64,000 nt of DNA, taken from NCBI GenBank assembly GCA_016710115.1, contig JADJLN010000002.1:186001-250000 (forward strand), read 5' to 3'. The stretch is from Saprospiraceae bacterium (lineage in GTDB: Bacteria > Bacteroidota > Bacteroidia > Chitinophagales > Saprospiraceae). The notes beneath the pieces are model-generated. The model was given only the letters and a program-made list of their open reading frames with translations. It was not told the DNA's origin and ran no database searches. This document shows positions 1 to 9,345 of the stretch, piece by piece. The position numbers were made by a program, and so were the translations under genes. Within the stretch, counting starts at the first letter, position 1. Each line of letters begins with the position of its first letter.

Positions 1-983
1 GTGGCAAGCAATTCTTCAGAAGGCGCCTGCCGATCCAGATAAACCTTGAACAGTCGCCGATCCAGTAAGGAATTGGCCATGAACTGCAACAGGAAATCAT
101 CAGCATTACGGAGTTCTTTCAGTTCATGAAGAATGTCAATATCGTCGAGCCGGGTGTACTCACTTAAAATGGAGTGAACAGGCAGACTGCGATCGGATGG
201 AAAATCCAGGATGGATTTCAAAGTGGGCGAAATCGCCTGTCGCAACCCTTCTCGGTGCATGCGTGCCAGGCGCCCCAGGGCCAGGATCAGCATCTGTTCA
301 GCAGCGAGTACCGTCTTATGCAGATAGACCTGCCAGTACATCAGCCGACGGGCGATCAGGAACTTCTCGATTGAATACACACCTTTTTCCTCGACAACCA
401 GTTTCCCATCCACGACATGGAGCATCTTGACGATGCGATCATATCCGATCACCCCTTCATGGACACCGGTAAAAAAACTGTCCCGGTTGAGGTAGTCCAT
501 CCGATCCATATCGAGCTGCCCCGACACCAGCTGGTGGAGGAACGGTTTCGAATAGGTATTGGCAAAAATGGAGAGCGCCAGATCGAGCCGGCCGTTGAAT
601 TCACTGTTCAATGCCTGCATGATCGCCTGGGAAAGTTCCTCATGGTGATAGGGCAACAGGGTGTGTTCGAGCACATGACTGAACGGCCCGTGGCCTATAT
701 CGTGCAGCAGGATGGCGATCTGGACTGCCTCTGCTTCTTCATCTGAAATAGCCACATCCTTGCTTCTCAGGACTTCGATCGTGGATTGCATCAGATGGAG
801 CGCCCCGAGCGCATGCTGGAATCGCGTGTGAAGCGCACCCGGATAGACAAAATCCGTCATCCCCAACTGGCGTATCCGCCGGAGGCGCTGAAACCAGGGA
901 TGTTCGACCAGATCCATCAGGATACCGCGGGGAATGGTCACAAATCCGTACACCGGATCGTTGAAAATTTTATGTGCCGCCAT
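1..983 (-). CDS. HD-domain phosphohydrolase, partial (C-terminus beyond left edge)
   Basis: The minus-strand frame stays open from the edge to 983 and encodes about 327 residues of an HD-superfamily hydrolase of the dGTPase-like group widespread in Bacteroidota. The start MAAHKIFNDPVYGFVTIP is typical of the family. Metal ligands are visible as HTRFQHALGALHLM near residue 50 and LLHDIGHGPFSHV near residue 85. A longer start at 1061 is in frame but adds a stretch unlike the family. The gene is divergent from porX across 199 bp. The substrate (a nucleotide) is inferred from the family only, and the C-terminal end is missing. Confidence 0.85.
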   Translation of the reverse strand, partial: MAAHKIFNDPVYGFVTIPRGILMDLVEHPWFQRLRRIRQLGMTDFVYPGALHTRFQHALGALHLMQSTIEVLRSKDVAISDEEAEAVQIAILLHDIGHGPFSHVLEHTLLPYHHEELSQAIMQALNSEFNGRLDLALSIFANTYSKPFLHQLVSGQLDMDRMDYLNRDSFFTGVHEGVIGYDRIVKMLHVVDGKLVVEEKGVYSIEKFLIARRLMYWQVYLHKTVLAAEQMLILALGRLARMHREGLRQAISPTLKSILDFPSDRSLPVHSILSEYTRLDDIDILHELKELRNADDFLLQFMANSLLDRRLFKVYLDRQAPSEELLA

Positions 984-1182
984 AGTCGGGTACGAAAACA
1001 GGTTTTGCGCTCGTTCATGCAAAGGTAAGCCGAAAGGATTATGCCATTGGAATGCTCTCATGAGCTTTGCAAATGCACTAATTTGCCGTACTTACCTCAC
1101 ACTTTCCATTCCGGATGACTGAACAGGCACCAAGAACAGAGTCCTCTCCAGTCATCAGTACCAAATCGAACACACCATCTAT

Positions 1183-2736
1183 ATGCCAAAGATCCTCTGG
1201 GCTGACGACGAAATCGACATTCTCAAACCACAAATCCTGTTCCTGCAGGATAAAGGTTATGAAGTGATCACTGTAACCAATGGATATGATGCCATTGAAG
1301 AATGTAGCCAGCAAAAAGATCTGGACATCATTTTCCTGGATGAATCCATGCCTGGGCTATCCGGACTGGAGACCCTCACACGGATCAAGGATGAACATCC
1401 GAATATCCCCATTGTCATGATCACCAAAAATGAAGCGGAGACTGTCATGGAAGAAGCCATTGGCAGCCGGATATCGGACTACCTGATCAAACCGGTGAAT
1501 CCGAACCAGATCCTGCTGACCATTAAAAAACTGACCGAGAACAAACGGCTGGTCAGTGAAAAGGTCATGACTGGATACCAGCAGGATTTTCGATCTATTC
1601 TCATGGATATCAACATGGCGGGATCCGTCAGCGAGTGGGTTGATATCTACAAGAAGATCATGAATTGGGAAATGAAAATGGATGCCTCCCGCAGCCAGGA
1701 TATGGCTGAAATCCTGAACACACAGAAGACGGAAGCCAACAGCGAGTTTTCCCGGTTTGTCGATCGTCACTACCACGACTGGATCGCTGATCCGGCCAAG
1801 GCCCCGACCATGTCCTGGAACCTGATGCGGGAAAAGGTCTTCCCCCGGTTGTCGGATGATCGTCCGACAATATTTATCCTTCTGGACAATCTCCGCTTCG
1901 ATCAGTGGAAGGTCCTTGCACCGATCATCTCCGAACGCTTCAGGATCACAGATGAGGAGTATTTTTTCAGTATTCTGCCTACCACTACTCAATACAGTCG
2001 GAATGCCATCTTTGGTGGCATGTTGCCCTCCGAGATTGCAAAACATTATCCGGATTGGTGGAGAAATGATGCGGAAGAGGGCGGAAAAAACCAGTTTGAA
2101 AGTGATCTGCTCGGAAAACAGATCCAGAAGGTTGTACGGAAACAGATCAAATGGACCTATCAGAAGGTGACCAACCTCCATGCTGCGCGGACCCTTCAGG
2201 ACAGTGCGGCGGATTATCTCCAGTACGACTTTACGGCCATTGTCTACAACTTCATCGATATGATCTCACATGCCCGTACCGAGATGGAGGTCCTGAAGGA
2301 ACTGGCAGGTGATGAAACGGCTTACCGGTCATTGACCCAGAGCTGGTTCCTCCATTCCCCGTTGTGGGCGGCAATGCAGCGCTGGTCTGAAAAAAAACCT
2401 CTGCGGATCATCGTGACCACAGATCACGGGACTATCCGTGTCAAGACACCCACCAAAGTGGTAGCCGACCGGGATACCACCACCAATCTGCGGTATAAGG
2501 TGGGGAAGAATCTCCAATATGAAGGGAAGGATGTCCTGGAGATCAGGGATCCGGACAAGGTCGGTCTGCCTCGTCCGAATGTGAGTTCTGCATTCATCTT
2601 CGCCAAGGATGATCGTTTTTTCCTCTATCCGAACAACTACACGTACTACCACAATTACTTTAAAAACACCTTCCAGCACGGTGGCATCTCTCTGGAAGAG
2701 ATGATCTGCCCCTTCATTGTCCTCGAATCAAAGTAG
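1183..2736 (+). CDS. porX: PorX, T9SS response regulator with PglZ domain
   Basis: 517 residues. Residues 1-120 form a receiver domain (acidic pocket ADDE, phospho-acceptor Asp53 in FLDESMPG, Lys in YLIKPVNP). The rest is a PglZ / alkaline-phosphatase-like domain with the metal-site motifs LLDNLRFDQW, PTTTQYSRNAIF and VTTDHGT. This order is diagnostic of PorX, which with the kinase PorY regulates type IX secretion genes; the PglZ domain has reported phosphodiesterase activity on nucleotide substrates. No porY is visible nearby, which is usual because the pair is often unlinked. Many T9SS cargo genes lie in this window. The reading frame is intact. Confidence 0.95.
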   Translation: MPKILWADDEIDILKPQILFLQDKGYEVITVTNGYDAIEECSQQKDLDIIFLDESMPGLSGLETLTRIKDEHPNIPIVMITKNEAETVMEEAIGSRISDYLIKPVNPNQILLTIKKLTENKRLVSEKVMTGYQQDFRSILMDINMAGSVSEWVDIYKKIMNWEMKMDASRSQDMAEILNTQKTEANSEFSRFVDRHYHDWIADPAKAPTMSWNLMREKVFPRLSDDRPTIFILLDNLRFDQWKVLAPIISERFRITDEEYFFSILPTTTQYSRNAIFGGMLPSEIAKHYPDWWRNDAEEGGKNQFESDLLGKQIQKVVRKQIKWTYQKVTNLHAARTLQDSAADYLQYDFTAIVYNFIDMISHARTEMEVLKELAGDETAYRSLTQSWFLHSPLWAAMQRWSEKKPLRIIVTTDHGTIRVKTPTKVVADRDTTTNLRYKVGKNLQYEGKDVLEIRDPDKVGLPRPNVSSAFIFAKDDRFFLYPNNYTYYHNYFKNTFQHGGISLEEMICPFIVLESK

Positions 2737-2923
2737 AGAGTCATCTGACGTTCTTCTCGGACTCATTCTGCCTGATCATGAGGTTGACCAAACAGGGATG
2801 GACCAGGACCTGGAGCAGATCAGTGCGTATCCATTCTGGTGAAGATGACCGGATCGAAAGAAAGTACCCTGCCTGAAGCAGCGATACATATGCGGAAGGA
2901 ATTATGCTTGCAGAAGGTGAAGA

Positions 2924-3370
2924 TTACCACTTCACCATCTCCATCCAGGAAGGATTATTCCGCAAAAACTGCTCAATGCGTTTTCGGGAAGGAACAAACC
3001 AGATCCTTTTTCCCAGTTTCCCCTCCATCCGGAGTTCGATCCGGCCCAGGTAGAAGAGCCCGTAATGCCGGATCAGGATATGTGAGAGAGCCGGTTGGGT
3101 GTATTTGTATGTCCGGAAATAATTGGAGACAAAAGATGTTCCGGATCGGCATCCACGCGGTGCAGACGCCAGAAGGAAATCCGGATCAGGAGCAACCCGA
3201 TGAGCACAAAGGAGGTGGTGGTGATCCTGTACCAGGGAGGATTGAAAGGGGCCGACAAAATCCTCGGAAGTCATCCATCCGACTACTGCAAACGAGCCGA
3301 AAAACACGATCCAGATAGTGGGAATAAACAACCGAAGGATCAGGGTAGCCGAAGATGAAAGTTGTGCCAT
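2924..3370 (-). CDS. Small two-helix membrane protein (two apparent frameshifts)
   Basis: Unrecognised protein of about 149 residues. It has two predicted membrane helices (LFIPTIWIVFFGSFAVV and TTSFVLIGLLLIRISF) followed by a basic soluble tail (YLGRIELRMEGKLGKRIWFV). A continuous product needs two compensating frame changes: one C fewer at 3248-3251 and one T more at 3131-3134, both in homopolymers. It starts 9 bp before the tatC stop region on the same strand and reads away from it, so it lies downstream of tatC. Small membrane proteins of this build are common in Bacteroidota; no function can be assigned. The 187 bp between its stop and porX hold nothing recognisable. Confidence 0.6.
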   Translation of the reverse strand: MAQLSSSATLILRLFIPTIWIVFFGSFAVVGWMTSEDFVGPFQSSLVQDHHHLLCAHRVAPDPDFLLASAPRGCRSGTSFVSNYFRTYKYTQPALSHILIRHYGLFYLGRIELRMEGKLGKRIWFVPSRKRIEQFLRNNPSWMEMVKW

Positions 3371-3378
3371 AAAAAGGG

Positions 3379-4209
3379 TTAGATTTCTTTGTCGCCATCC
3401 TCGTCCCATTCTGCTTCGCGCTGTCTGGCAACGCGGGCGGAGATGAGGATACTGATCTCGAATAGGGCATACAAAGGAATAGTGAGGATCATTTGTGATG
3501 TCACATCTGGTGGTGTAATAACCGCCGCAAAGATGAGGATCACCACGACCGCATGGCGTCGGTAGGAACGTAAGAAGGACGGGTAAAGCAACCCGATTTT
3601 GGATAGGAACCAGGCAACGACTGGGAGCTCAAAGACCAACCCGACCGGCAGCGTCAGCATCGTCAGGTAGTCTACATAGGAAGCCAGGCTTGGCGTGTTT
3701 TCAACTGCGCCGACATTATAGGAACCCAGGAACGTAATGGCAAACGGGGCAATGAAATAATACCCGAACAACACCCCAATGGTAAACAGGATGGAACAAA
3801 TGAACACAAGCCCTCGAGCTGCCTTTTGCTCCTGCGGATAGAGACCGGGGCGAATGAACCGCCAGAACTCGTAAAAAACATAGGGGAAGGCAAGCATAAA
3901 ACCGATCCAGAATGAACTCTTCATATGGATCATGAATTGCTCGCCCAGATCGCGTGTCAGGATTTTAAAATCAGGAGGCTGCATACACAACAGGTCAGAG
4001 ATCCCACACAGCAGCCGGTAGGTAGGGAAGTTTGGATTCCGGGGTCCGAAAATAACGGTGTTGAATACAAAGTCTTTTGCCAGGAAGACAGCAATTGCAA
4101 TCACAACAATCGCGATCAGGGAACGCACAATGTGCATCCTCAATTGATCAAGATGGTCCAGGAAGGACATTTCTGATTGACCCCTTGTTTCTTTTTCTTC
4201 TCCAGCCAT
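3379..4209 (-). CDS. tatC: Sec-independent protein translocase TatC
   Basis: 276 residues with six membrane segments. It has the TatC signature start MSFLDHLDQLRMHIVRSL and the conserved periplasmic and cytoplasmic loops (SFWIGFMLAFPYVFYEFWRF, RHAVVVILIFAAVITPPD). TatC is the receptor for twin-arginine signal peptides and exports folded proteins across the inner membrane. The start at 4209 is preferred over longer in-frame starts because a -7 promoter box ends 6 nt upstream. The C-terminal tail is acidic and cytoplasmic. Confidence 0.95.
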   Translation of the reverse strand: MAGEEKETRGQSEMSFLDHLDQLRMHIVRSLIAIVVIAIAVFLAKDFVFNTVIFGPRNPNFPTYRLLCGISDLLCMQPPDFKILTRDLGEQFMIHMKSSFWIGFMLAFPYVFYEFWRFIRPGLYPQEQKAARGLVFICSILFTIGVLFGYYFIAPFAITFLGSYNVGAVENTPSLASYVDYLTMLTLPVGLVFELPVVAWFLSKIGLLYPSFLRSYRRHAVVVILIFAAVITPPDVTSQMILTIPLYALFEISILISARVARQREAEWDEDGDKEI

Positions 4210-4215
4210 CGGGTG

Positions 4216-4223
4216 CAAAAATA
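4216..4223 (-). promoter_or_regulatory. Bacteroidota -7 promoter box for tatC
   Basis: TATTTTTG on the minus strand matches TAnnTTTG. It lies 6 nt before the tatC ATG, so transcription would begin at or next to the start codon (a leaderless or nearly leaderless message). Confidence 0.55.
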
Positions 4224-4305
4224 GGTAAACGTTTTTCCATCCACATCTTTTCATTTCAGGTCAGTCTTCGGGCGAAGTGCCTTAAGCTGATTTCATTTCT
4301 CTGTT

Positions 4306-4313
4306 TATTTTTG
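4306..4313 (+). promoter_or_regulatory. -7 promoter box for the beta-propeller gene
   Basis: TATTTTTG matches TAnnTTTG and lies 30 nt upstream of the ATG at 4344, giving a short leader. Confidence 0.4.
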
Positions 4314-4343
4314 GGCCCGTTATTCCAAACTTCCCCCTGAAAA

Positions 4344-5492
4344 ATGTCCTCTATGATGCGCAATGCCCTGGTTATCATCCTGTTTGTCAGTCCGTTTCTG
4401 ACCCTGACAGCACAACGTCTCTTTCTTGTCGACAACCTGAATTTCAAGTTCGAAGAGCATGATATGCAGAGCGGAACGATCACCGACCACCGGGATCTCA
4501 GCGGTTTTCTCCCTTATGATATTTATGATTGCATCACCTACCATCCCGTAGAAAAGGCATTCTATGTGGCGTACGACAAGTATCTGGCTACAGACAGGAT
4601 CATGCGATATGACCCTGTATTGAAGAACTATTCACCGGTCATCACGTCGGGTCTGGAAAAAGTGGTGGATCTGGATTTTGATCTTGAACATGAAAAGATC
4701 TATTTTCTGGACAAGGAGGCCAAACTGATCAAGCGTGCGAATATGGATGGTTCAGGCATCGAACAAGTCGGCCCCGGACAATCCTTCCTCACCGGTTGGA
4801 CCCCCGTTCTCGCTGTTGATGAGGCCCATGGTCTCCTCTTTTTTACCATTGGAGGCGGCAGCATCCAATACACAGATCTGAATACCTGGAGTCCGAATGA
4901 AATGCCCTCCCCTGTGTACGTCGCAGGAGGCCGTGTTGGAGATATTGCTATTGATTCGGACCATACCTGGATCTACTGGACGTATAATCTCACCCAGGAG
5001 CCATCGTCACTCAACCGGACAAACCTGGAGACATTTGTGACGGAGACCCTCCACAGCAGTATGGAACCCCACAACTTTCTCTCACTGTTCGGGGATCGTG
5101 TCTATTGGTCCACCACTGGTTCGATCATCCATTCGGTAACCACCACCGGCGAGGACCTGAAGATGGAATACGATGTTCCAGCCGGCACCTATGCCGCTGA
5201 TTTCGTCGTTTCAGATCCGTTCACTTCGCTTGTTGCAACGCCAACTATGGCCGGACATCTGGACATCTATCCCAACCCGGCAAGTGAGGTCATTTCTGTT
5301 GATGCGGGACAGAACATCTTCGAAGAGATGATCATCTTCAGCGCAGAAGGTCGTCCTGTTGTACAGATGCACGGTAGATTCACAGCAACGATCGAGCTGC
5401 CCGTCTTTCAGCTTCCGGTCGGACAGTATATGATCCAGGCGAAGCGACAGGACGGGTCGGTATTTCTTTCGCCGGTCTCCATCCTCCGGTAA
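4344..5492 (+). CDS. Secreted YWTD-type beta-propeller protein with T9SS C-terminal domain
   Basis: 382 residues. A signal peptide (MRNALVIILFVSPFLTLTAQ) is followed by repeated propeller-like blades containing IYWTYNLTQ, KIYFLDKEAKLIKRANMDGS and RVYWSTTGS, as in LDL-receptor YWTD propellers. Residues from about 305 form a T9SS type A sorting domain (HLDIYPNPASEVISV to the end). The protein is probably exported by Sec and then anchored or released by T9SS. The ligand is unknown. Confidence 0.8.
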   Translation: MSSMMRNALVIILFVSPFLTLTAQRLFLVDNLNFKFEEHDMQSGTITDHRDLSGFLPYDIYDCITYHPVEKAFYVAYDKYLATDRIMRYDPVLKNYSPVITSGLEKVVDLDFDLEHEKIYFLDKEAKLIKRANMDGSGIEQVGPGQSFLTGWTPVLAVDEAHGLLFFTIGGGSIQYTDLNTWSPNEMPSPVYVAGGRVGDIAIDSDHTWIYWTYNLTQEPSSLNRTNLETFVTETLHSSMEPHNFLSLFGDRVYWSTTGSIIHSVTTTGEDLKMEYDVPAGTYAADFVVSDPFTSLVATPTMAGHLDIYPNPASEVISVDAGQNIFEEMIIFSAEGRPVVQMHGRFTATIELPVFQLPVGQYMIQAKRQDGSVFLSPVSILR

Positions 5493-5575
5493 AAGCGATC
5501 TGAACAGACCGGGAATTTGCCAACGCATTTCTCCGGGCACTTGACCAGATGCTTGAATTTTCGCATCTTGAGGGT

Positions 5576-6340
5576 ATGGGAAAGTGGACCTGCCTGTTTA
5601 TTGGTCTGATCTCGGGAACACTGCTGTTTGCTCAGGAAACTCCGGATGGTCTGGTGGCATTCTATTCGTTTAACGGATGCGACAGATCCGACCACACTGC
5701 GAACAACGAGGACATCCGGTTGCTCGGGGGTGTCGGTTGCTGGTGCGGCATCGACCAGGATGGCCTGCTCTTTTCAGGTCAATCCGAGTATGCTCTCCTG
5801 GATGGTCCATTGAACCGGTATTTCAGCACGTCCGACCTGACGCTGAGTTTTTATATTCGGGTCTGGCCTCAACAGGTGTTTCGGCAGGTCATCCTGTCCA
5901 CTTTTGATCCGGATCAGTCACCTGCCGGATTTGAAGTGACCTATGATGCGATCGCCCGCTCCGTTATATTCCACCTGATGGAGGATAGCCTGCATCGGAT
6001 GCCCCCTCTGGAAATCCCCCTGGATACCGGGAAGTGGCATCATCTGGTACTGGTCAGGGATGGTTCATTGACCAAAGGGTATCATAATGGACAATTGATC
6101 CATCAGGTTCGACGATGTCGGAATATCGATATCAGCAGCCCGTCACCCCTGTATATCGCCCGACCTGCAGGTCGTCCCGGCCCGGAGCGATTCCCCTGGA
6201 ATGGCATGATCGATGAACTGCAGATCTATGCTCGCCCGTTTTCGGATGATGCTGTACAGGAACTCTATTTGCGACATCCGGTAGAGGAAGCCCAGTGGGA
6301 CTGTTATTCGTGTGAACATCCGGTAAGGGTCCGAGAATGA
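5576..6340 (+). CDS. Secreted LamG / concanavalin A-like protein
   Basis: 254 residues. A signal peptide ends near LLFAQ. A LamG-type jelly roll follows (LVAFYSFNGCDRSDHT, then KWHHLVLVRDGS, then GMIDELQIYARPFSDDAV), a binding domain common in secreted Bacteroidota proteins. The protein stops soon after the domain with a cysteine-rich end (WDCYSCEHPVRVRE) and has no T9SS signal. That may be a real short form or may reflect an indel, since its relative at 6738 continues into a T9SS type B domain. The start at 5576 is chosen so that the signal peptide begins with MGKWTCLFIG. Confidence 0.7.
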   Translation: MGKWTCLFIGLISGTLLFAQETPDGLVAFYSFNGCDRSDHTANNEDIRLLGGVGCWCGIDQDGLLFSGQSEYALLDGPLNRYFSTSDLTLSFYIRVWPQQVFRQVILSTFDPDQSPAGFEVTYDAIARSVIFHLMEDSLHRMPPLEIPLDTGKWHHLVLVRDGSLTKGYHNGQLIHQVRRCRNIDISSPSPLYIARPAGRPGPERFPWNGMIDELQIYARPFSDDAVQELYLRHPVEEAQWDCYSCEHPVRVRE

Positions 6341-6353
6341 CCGGTGAGGATCG

Positions 6354-6361
6354 TACCTTTG
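6354..6361 (+). promoter_or_regulatory. -7 promoter box for ybaB
   Basis: TACCTTTG matches TAnnTTTG and lies 19 nt before the ATG at 6381. Confidence 0.45.
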
Positions 6362-6380
6362 CGGCGCAAAGACATCACCT

Positions 6381-6686
6381 ATGTTTCAGCAATTGGAAGA
6401 ACAGCAGAAGGCAGTCCAGGAAAAGCTGGCAGCCCAAATCCTGGAAGTCATCTCCGGTGAGGGACTTGTTACGGTCAGGATGACCGGCAATAAGGAAGTG
6501 CGTTCGGTGATCATCGATCGCAACCACCCGGGATATGCTGACCCCGACCTGGTCGAAGATCATCTGGTACTGGCCATGAATGACGCGATCCGACAGGCGA
6601 CAGAGCTGGAAAAAAACATCCTCCAGGAATGGATGTCTTCTGTATTGCCAGGTGGATTAGGCGCACTTGGCGGATTATTTGGATGA
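6381..6686 (+). CDS. ybaB: YbaB/EbfC nucleoid-associated protein
   Basis: 101 residues. The protein matches the YbaB/EbfC family: an N-terminal amphipathic helix (MFQQLEEQQKAVQEKLAAQ), a central segment (GEGLVTVRMTGNKEVRSVII) and a C-terminal helix with a glycine-rich end. The dimer binds DNA non-specifically in the nucleoid. It has its own promoter box and is not part of the recR or dnaX operon seen in many other phyla. Confidence 0.88.
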   Translation: MFQQLEEQQKAVQEKLAAQILEVISGEGLVTVRMTGNKEVRSVIIDRNHPGYADPDLVEDHLVLAMNDAIRQATELEKNILQEWMSSVLPGGLGALGGLFG

Positions 6687-6737
6687 TAAGATAATCCCGG
6701 CTGCTCAAGCAACGTTTTCACCCTGATCCGGTTTCTT

Positions 6738-7955
6738 ATGACTATGCGAAATACATTCCTCCTTTTCCTTTTTCTGAGTGTTTCCCTTCAGCTTCATGCA
6801 CAACTGACTGCCAATCTGGTGACCAATATGTCATTCAATGACAGTCTGTATGAAGAAAGCGGTTATGGCAATATTCTGTTTTTCGATGGCGATACCACCT
6901 TTGTCTGCGGCCCGGTCGGCAACGCCCTCAGCTTTGATGGCAATCTGAATTTTATCTCTCTCCTGGGCGACATTTCTGTTCAACGATTAAAGAAGGCAGA
7001 CTTCAGCATTTCCTTCTATTTCCGTCCTGAAACATCCTCCGGAATCTATGACATCGTATCCAAGCGGGAAGATTGTGATGAGGACAACGCACTGGCGATC
7101 ACCTACACCCCGTCGAGCCGTACGCTGGGAATTCTGGTCAGTGAAGATCCGACCTTGCAGGTCAAACTGGATTATCGGCTCCCTTCCGGTCGTTGCTGGT
7201 ATCATATTGTGGTGGTCAGACGCGCAACAAAAATCCTCTTGTATGTCGATGGAGAATTTGTTGACGAAGCCGCATCTGCTTCACGAATCGAATTGGCGAA
7301 CAATGCCCAACTATCCCTTGCTGCCAGTCCCTGTGTCGGATCCGGTCAAATCCGGTACCGAGGACATCTGGATGAATTCCGCGTATATGACCGGGCCTTG
7401 CCGATCGAGGATGTCCAGGCACTTTATGTCCCCCGCGATGTCATCCTGACGAGAGATACGGTCATCTATCTGGGAGAGTCGTTCAATATTCTGACATCGG
7501 GTACCTGTGCAACAGGATTTGCCTGGTTTCCTGGTACAGGTGTCAGTGACCCCACTGTCAAAAACCCGATCATCACTCCGCTGGCTTCCGGTAAGTACCA
7601 GATCAATTTTATACAGGGGAATTGTACGGCTACGGATACGGTTTATGTCGAGGTGGTCGATCCTGCTGATCTGAGTTGTGATCGGCTGCTTGTTCCAAGC
7701 GCATTTACACCCAACGGTGATCAACTGAATGAAGAATTCGGGATCAGCAACCCGGTGGCGCTGGAAGGGCTGGACTATTTCGAGATCTATGACCGTTGGG
7801 GTACACGCGTCTTCACGACTACCGATCCCTACCAGAAATGGAATGGTGTTTTCAATGGTGATCCCCTCATTCCTGGAATCTATGTCTTCAAAGCACGTTT
7901 TCTGTGTAAGGGGGAATTCCATGAAAGTCTGGGCAGTTTCTCCCTGATCCGTTGA
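6738..7955 (+). CDS. Secreted LamG protein with gliding-motility-type C-terminal domain (T9SS type B)
   Basis: 405 residues. A signal peptide ends near LQLHAQ. The LamG domain spans about 30-230 (LTANLVTNMSFNDSLYEESG, GHLDEFRVYDRALPIEDVQ). A PKD-like segment spans 235-310. A CHU_C / gliding motility-associated C-terminal domain follows (VPSAFTPNGDQLNEEFGI, FEIYDRWGTRVF, PGIYVFKARF), the type B T9SS signal. Likely a cell-surface adhesin-like protein; the ligand is unknown. The frame is intact. Confidence 0.85.
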   Translation: MTMRNTFLLFLFLSVSLQLHAQLTANLVTNMSFNDSLYEESGYGNILFFDGDTTFVCGPVGNALSFDGNLNFISLLGDISVQRLKKADFSISFYFRPETSSGIYDIVSKREDCDEDNALAITYTPSSRTLGILVSEDPTLQVKLDYRLPSGRCWYHIVVVRRATKILLYVDGEFVDEAASASRIELANNAQLSLAASPCVGSGQIRYRGHLDEFRVYDRALPIEDVQALYVPRDVILTRDTVIYLGESFNILTSGTCATGFAWFPGTGVSDPTVKNPIITPLASGKYQINFIQGNCTATDTVYVEVVDPADLSCDRLLVPSAFTPNGDQLNEEFGISNPVALEGLDYFEIYDRWGTRVFTTTDPYQKWNGVFNGDPLIPGIYVFKARFLCKGEFHESLGSFSLIR

Positions 7956-8055
7956 GGACATTCCTATGAAACCATGTTCATCGGTTGTCCCGAGCCATTG
8001 GACACGATCCGGGCCACATTCATCGAAAGGATTTTCCTGCCCATTCCCAGCACCC

Positions 8056-8063
8056 TATCTTTG
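8056..8063 (+). promoter_or_regulatory. -7 promoter box of the FtsX/MacB-type permease gene
   Basis: TATCTTTG matches TAnnTTTG exactly and ends 5 nt before the ATG at 8069. The spacing predicts a leaderless transcript and fixes the start codon against a longer in-frame extension to 7985. Confidence 0.6.
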
Positions 8064-8068
8064 ACGGG

Positions 8069-9325
8069 ATGAGAGCTATCTTGATGTTGCTGCCCGCCAG
8101 TTTTTTTCAGGCACTGAACGAGTTGCGGTTCAACCGCACCCGCAGTTTCCTGTCTCTGCTCGGCATCACGATTGGCATTTTCTGCATTATGTCCATCAAA
8201 TCTGCTGTCGACAGCCTGGAGAACAATATCAAGCAGAGTCTCGAAAAGCTGGGTGATGATGTCCTGTACGTCACCAAGCAACCCTGGAATGAGGATCCTT
8301 CCATGAACTTTTGGAAATATCTCCGCCGTCCGAACCCCGACTACCGGGACTTCAAAGCGATTCAGGCGAACAGCGAACACGCACAATACGTGACCTATTC
8401 TGTTTTCCTGGGGGCCAAGCCGGTGAAATACGGAGCCAGCAGTGTTGATCGAGCCTATCTGGCGGCGGGCACCGAGGACTATGCCAACCTCTTCAATCTT
8501 CAGTTTCAGGAAGGGCGATACTTTTCATCCATTGAATATCAAACCGGAAGTCGGGTTGCTGTGATCGGGAGTCGGATCTCTGAAATGCTGTTTGGCAATC
8601 TTGACCCGATCGGAAAAGAGATTAAAGTCAGCGGACACAAGTTGAAGGTCATCGGTCTGATCGAACCAAGTGGCAAGGATCTGATCAAGGTCATGGATTT
8701 TGATCGGGTTGTGTTGATCTCCTATCCTCTGGCTCGTCAGATCGCCAACATTCGCGAAGCCGGCAATTATGGAGGTGGCATGGTAGCCGTCAAGGCACAT
8801 CAGTCAACGGACCTCGAGTCGGTGACCGATGAGGTGATCGGTGCCATGCGTTCGGGCAGACGGTTATCACCCCGACAGGAAAATAATTTTTCAGTCAATG
8901 AGATGTCGGTGCTTACTTCCCTGCTCGATAAATTTTTCAATGTGCTGAACCTGGCCGGATTGGCCATCGGGATTTTTGCTTTGTTTGTGGGGATGTTCAG
9001 TGTATCGAACATCATGTTTGTTTCAGTGAAAGAGCGTACACACCTGATTGGCATTAAAAAAGCCCTTGGCGCGAAAGCCATGTTCATCCTCCTGGAGTTT
9101 CTCGTAGAAGCCGTCATCCTTTGTGTGATTGGCGGTATAGCGGGATTGTTGCTGGTCTTGCTGGTCATCAAGGGGATTGCCGCAGCGGCCGACTTCCCGA
9201 TGTTTCTGTCCTGGCAAAACGTGGCTATCGGTATCACGGTTTCAGCGGTGATCGGGATTCTGTCCGGGTTGATTCCCGCGATGCAAGCTGCACGAATGGA
9301 CCCCGTTGAAGCCATGCGAAGCTGA
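8069..9325 (+). CDS. ABC transporter permease, MacB/FtsX type
   Basis: 418 residues. An N-terminal membrane helix (FLSLLGITIGIFCIMSI) is followed by a large periplasmic MacB_PCD-like domain (about 45-270). Three C-terminal helices follow (GLAIGIFALFVGMFSVSNIMF and others) with the coupling-helix region KERTHLIGIKKALGAK and the typical end DPVEAMRS. Such permeases export lipids, peptides or drugs or transmit mechanical signals, working with a MacB/LolD-like ATPase. No ATPase gene is adjacent, so the partner must be elsewhere. Confidence 0.9.
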   Translation: MRAILMLLPASFFQALNELRFNRTRSFLSLLGITIGIFCIMSIKSAVDSLENNIKQSLEKLGDDVLYVTKQPWNEDPSMNFWKYLRRPNPDYRDFKAIQANSEHAQYVTYSVFLGAKPVKYGASSVDRAYLAAGTEDYANLFNLQFQEGRYFSSIEYQTGSRVAVIGSRISEMLFGNLDPIGKEIKVSGHKLKVIGLIEPSGKDLIKVMDFDRVVLISYPLARQIANIREAGNYGGGMVAVKAHQSTDLESVTDEVIGAMRSGRRLSPRQENNFSVNEMSVLTSLLDKFFNVLNLAGLAIGIFALFVGMFSVSNIMFVSVKERTHLIGIKKALGAKAMFILLEFLVEAVILCVIGGIAGLLLVLLVIKGIAAAADFPMFLSWQNVAIGITVSAVIGILSGLIPAMQAARMDPVEAMRS

Positions 9326-9345
9326 AACCAGAGTGTCTCATTGAT

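Noticed and set aside
1357..2181. 274-residue minus-strand open frame
   Set aside because: Antisense to porX, which is complete and intact.
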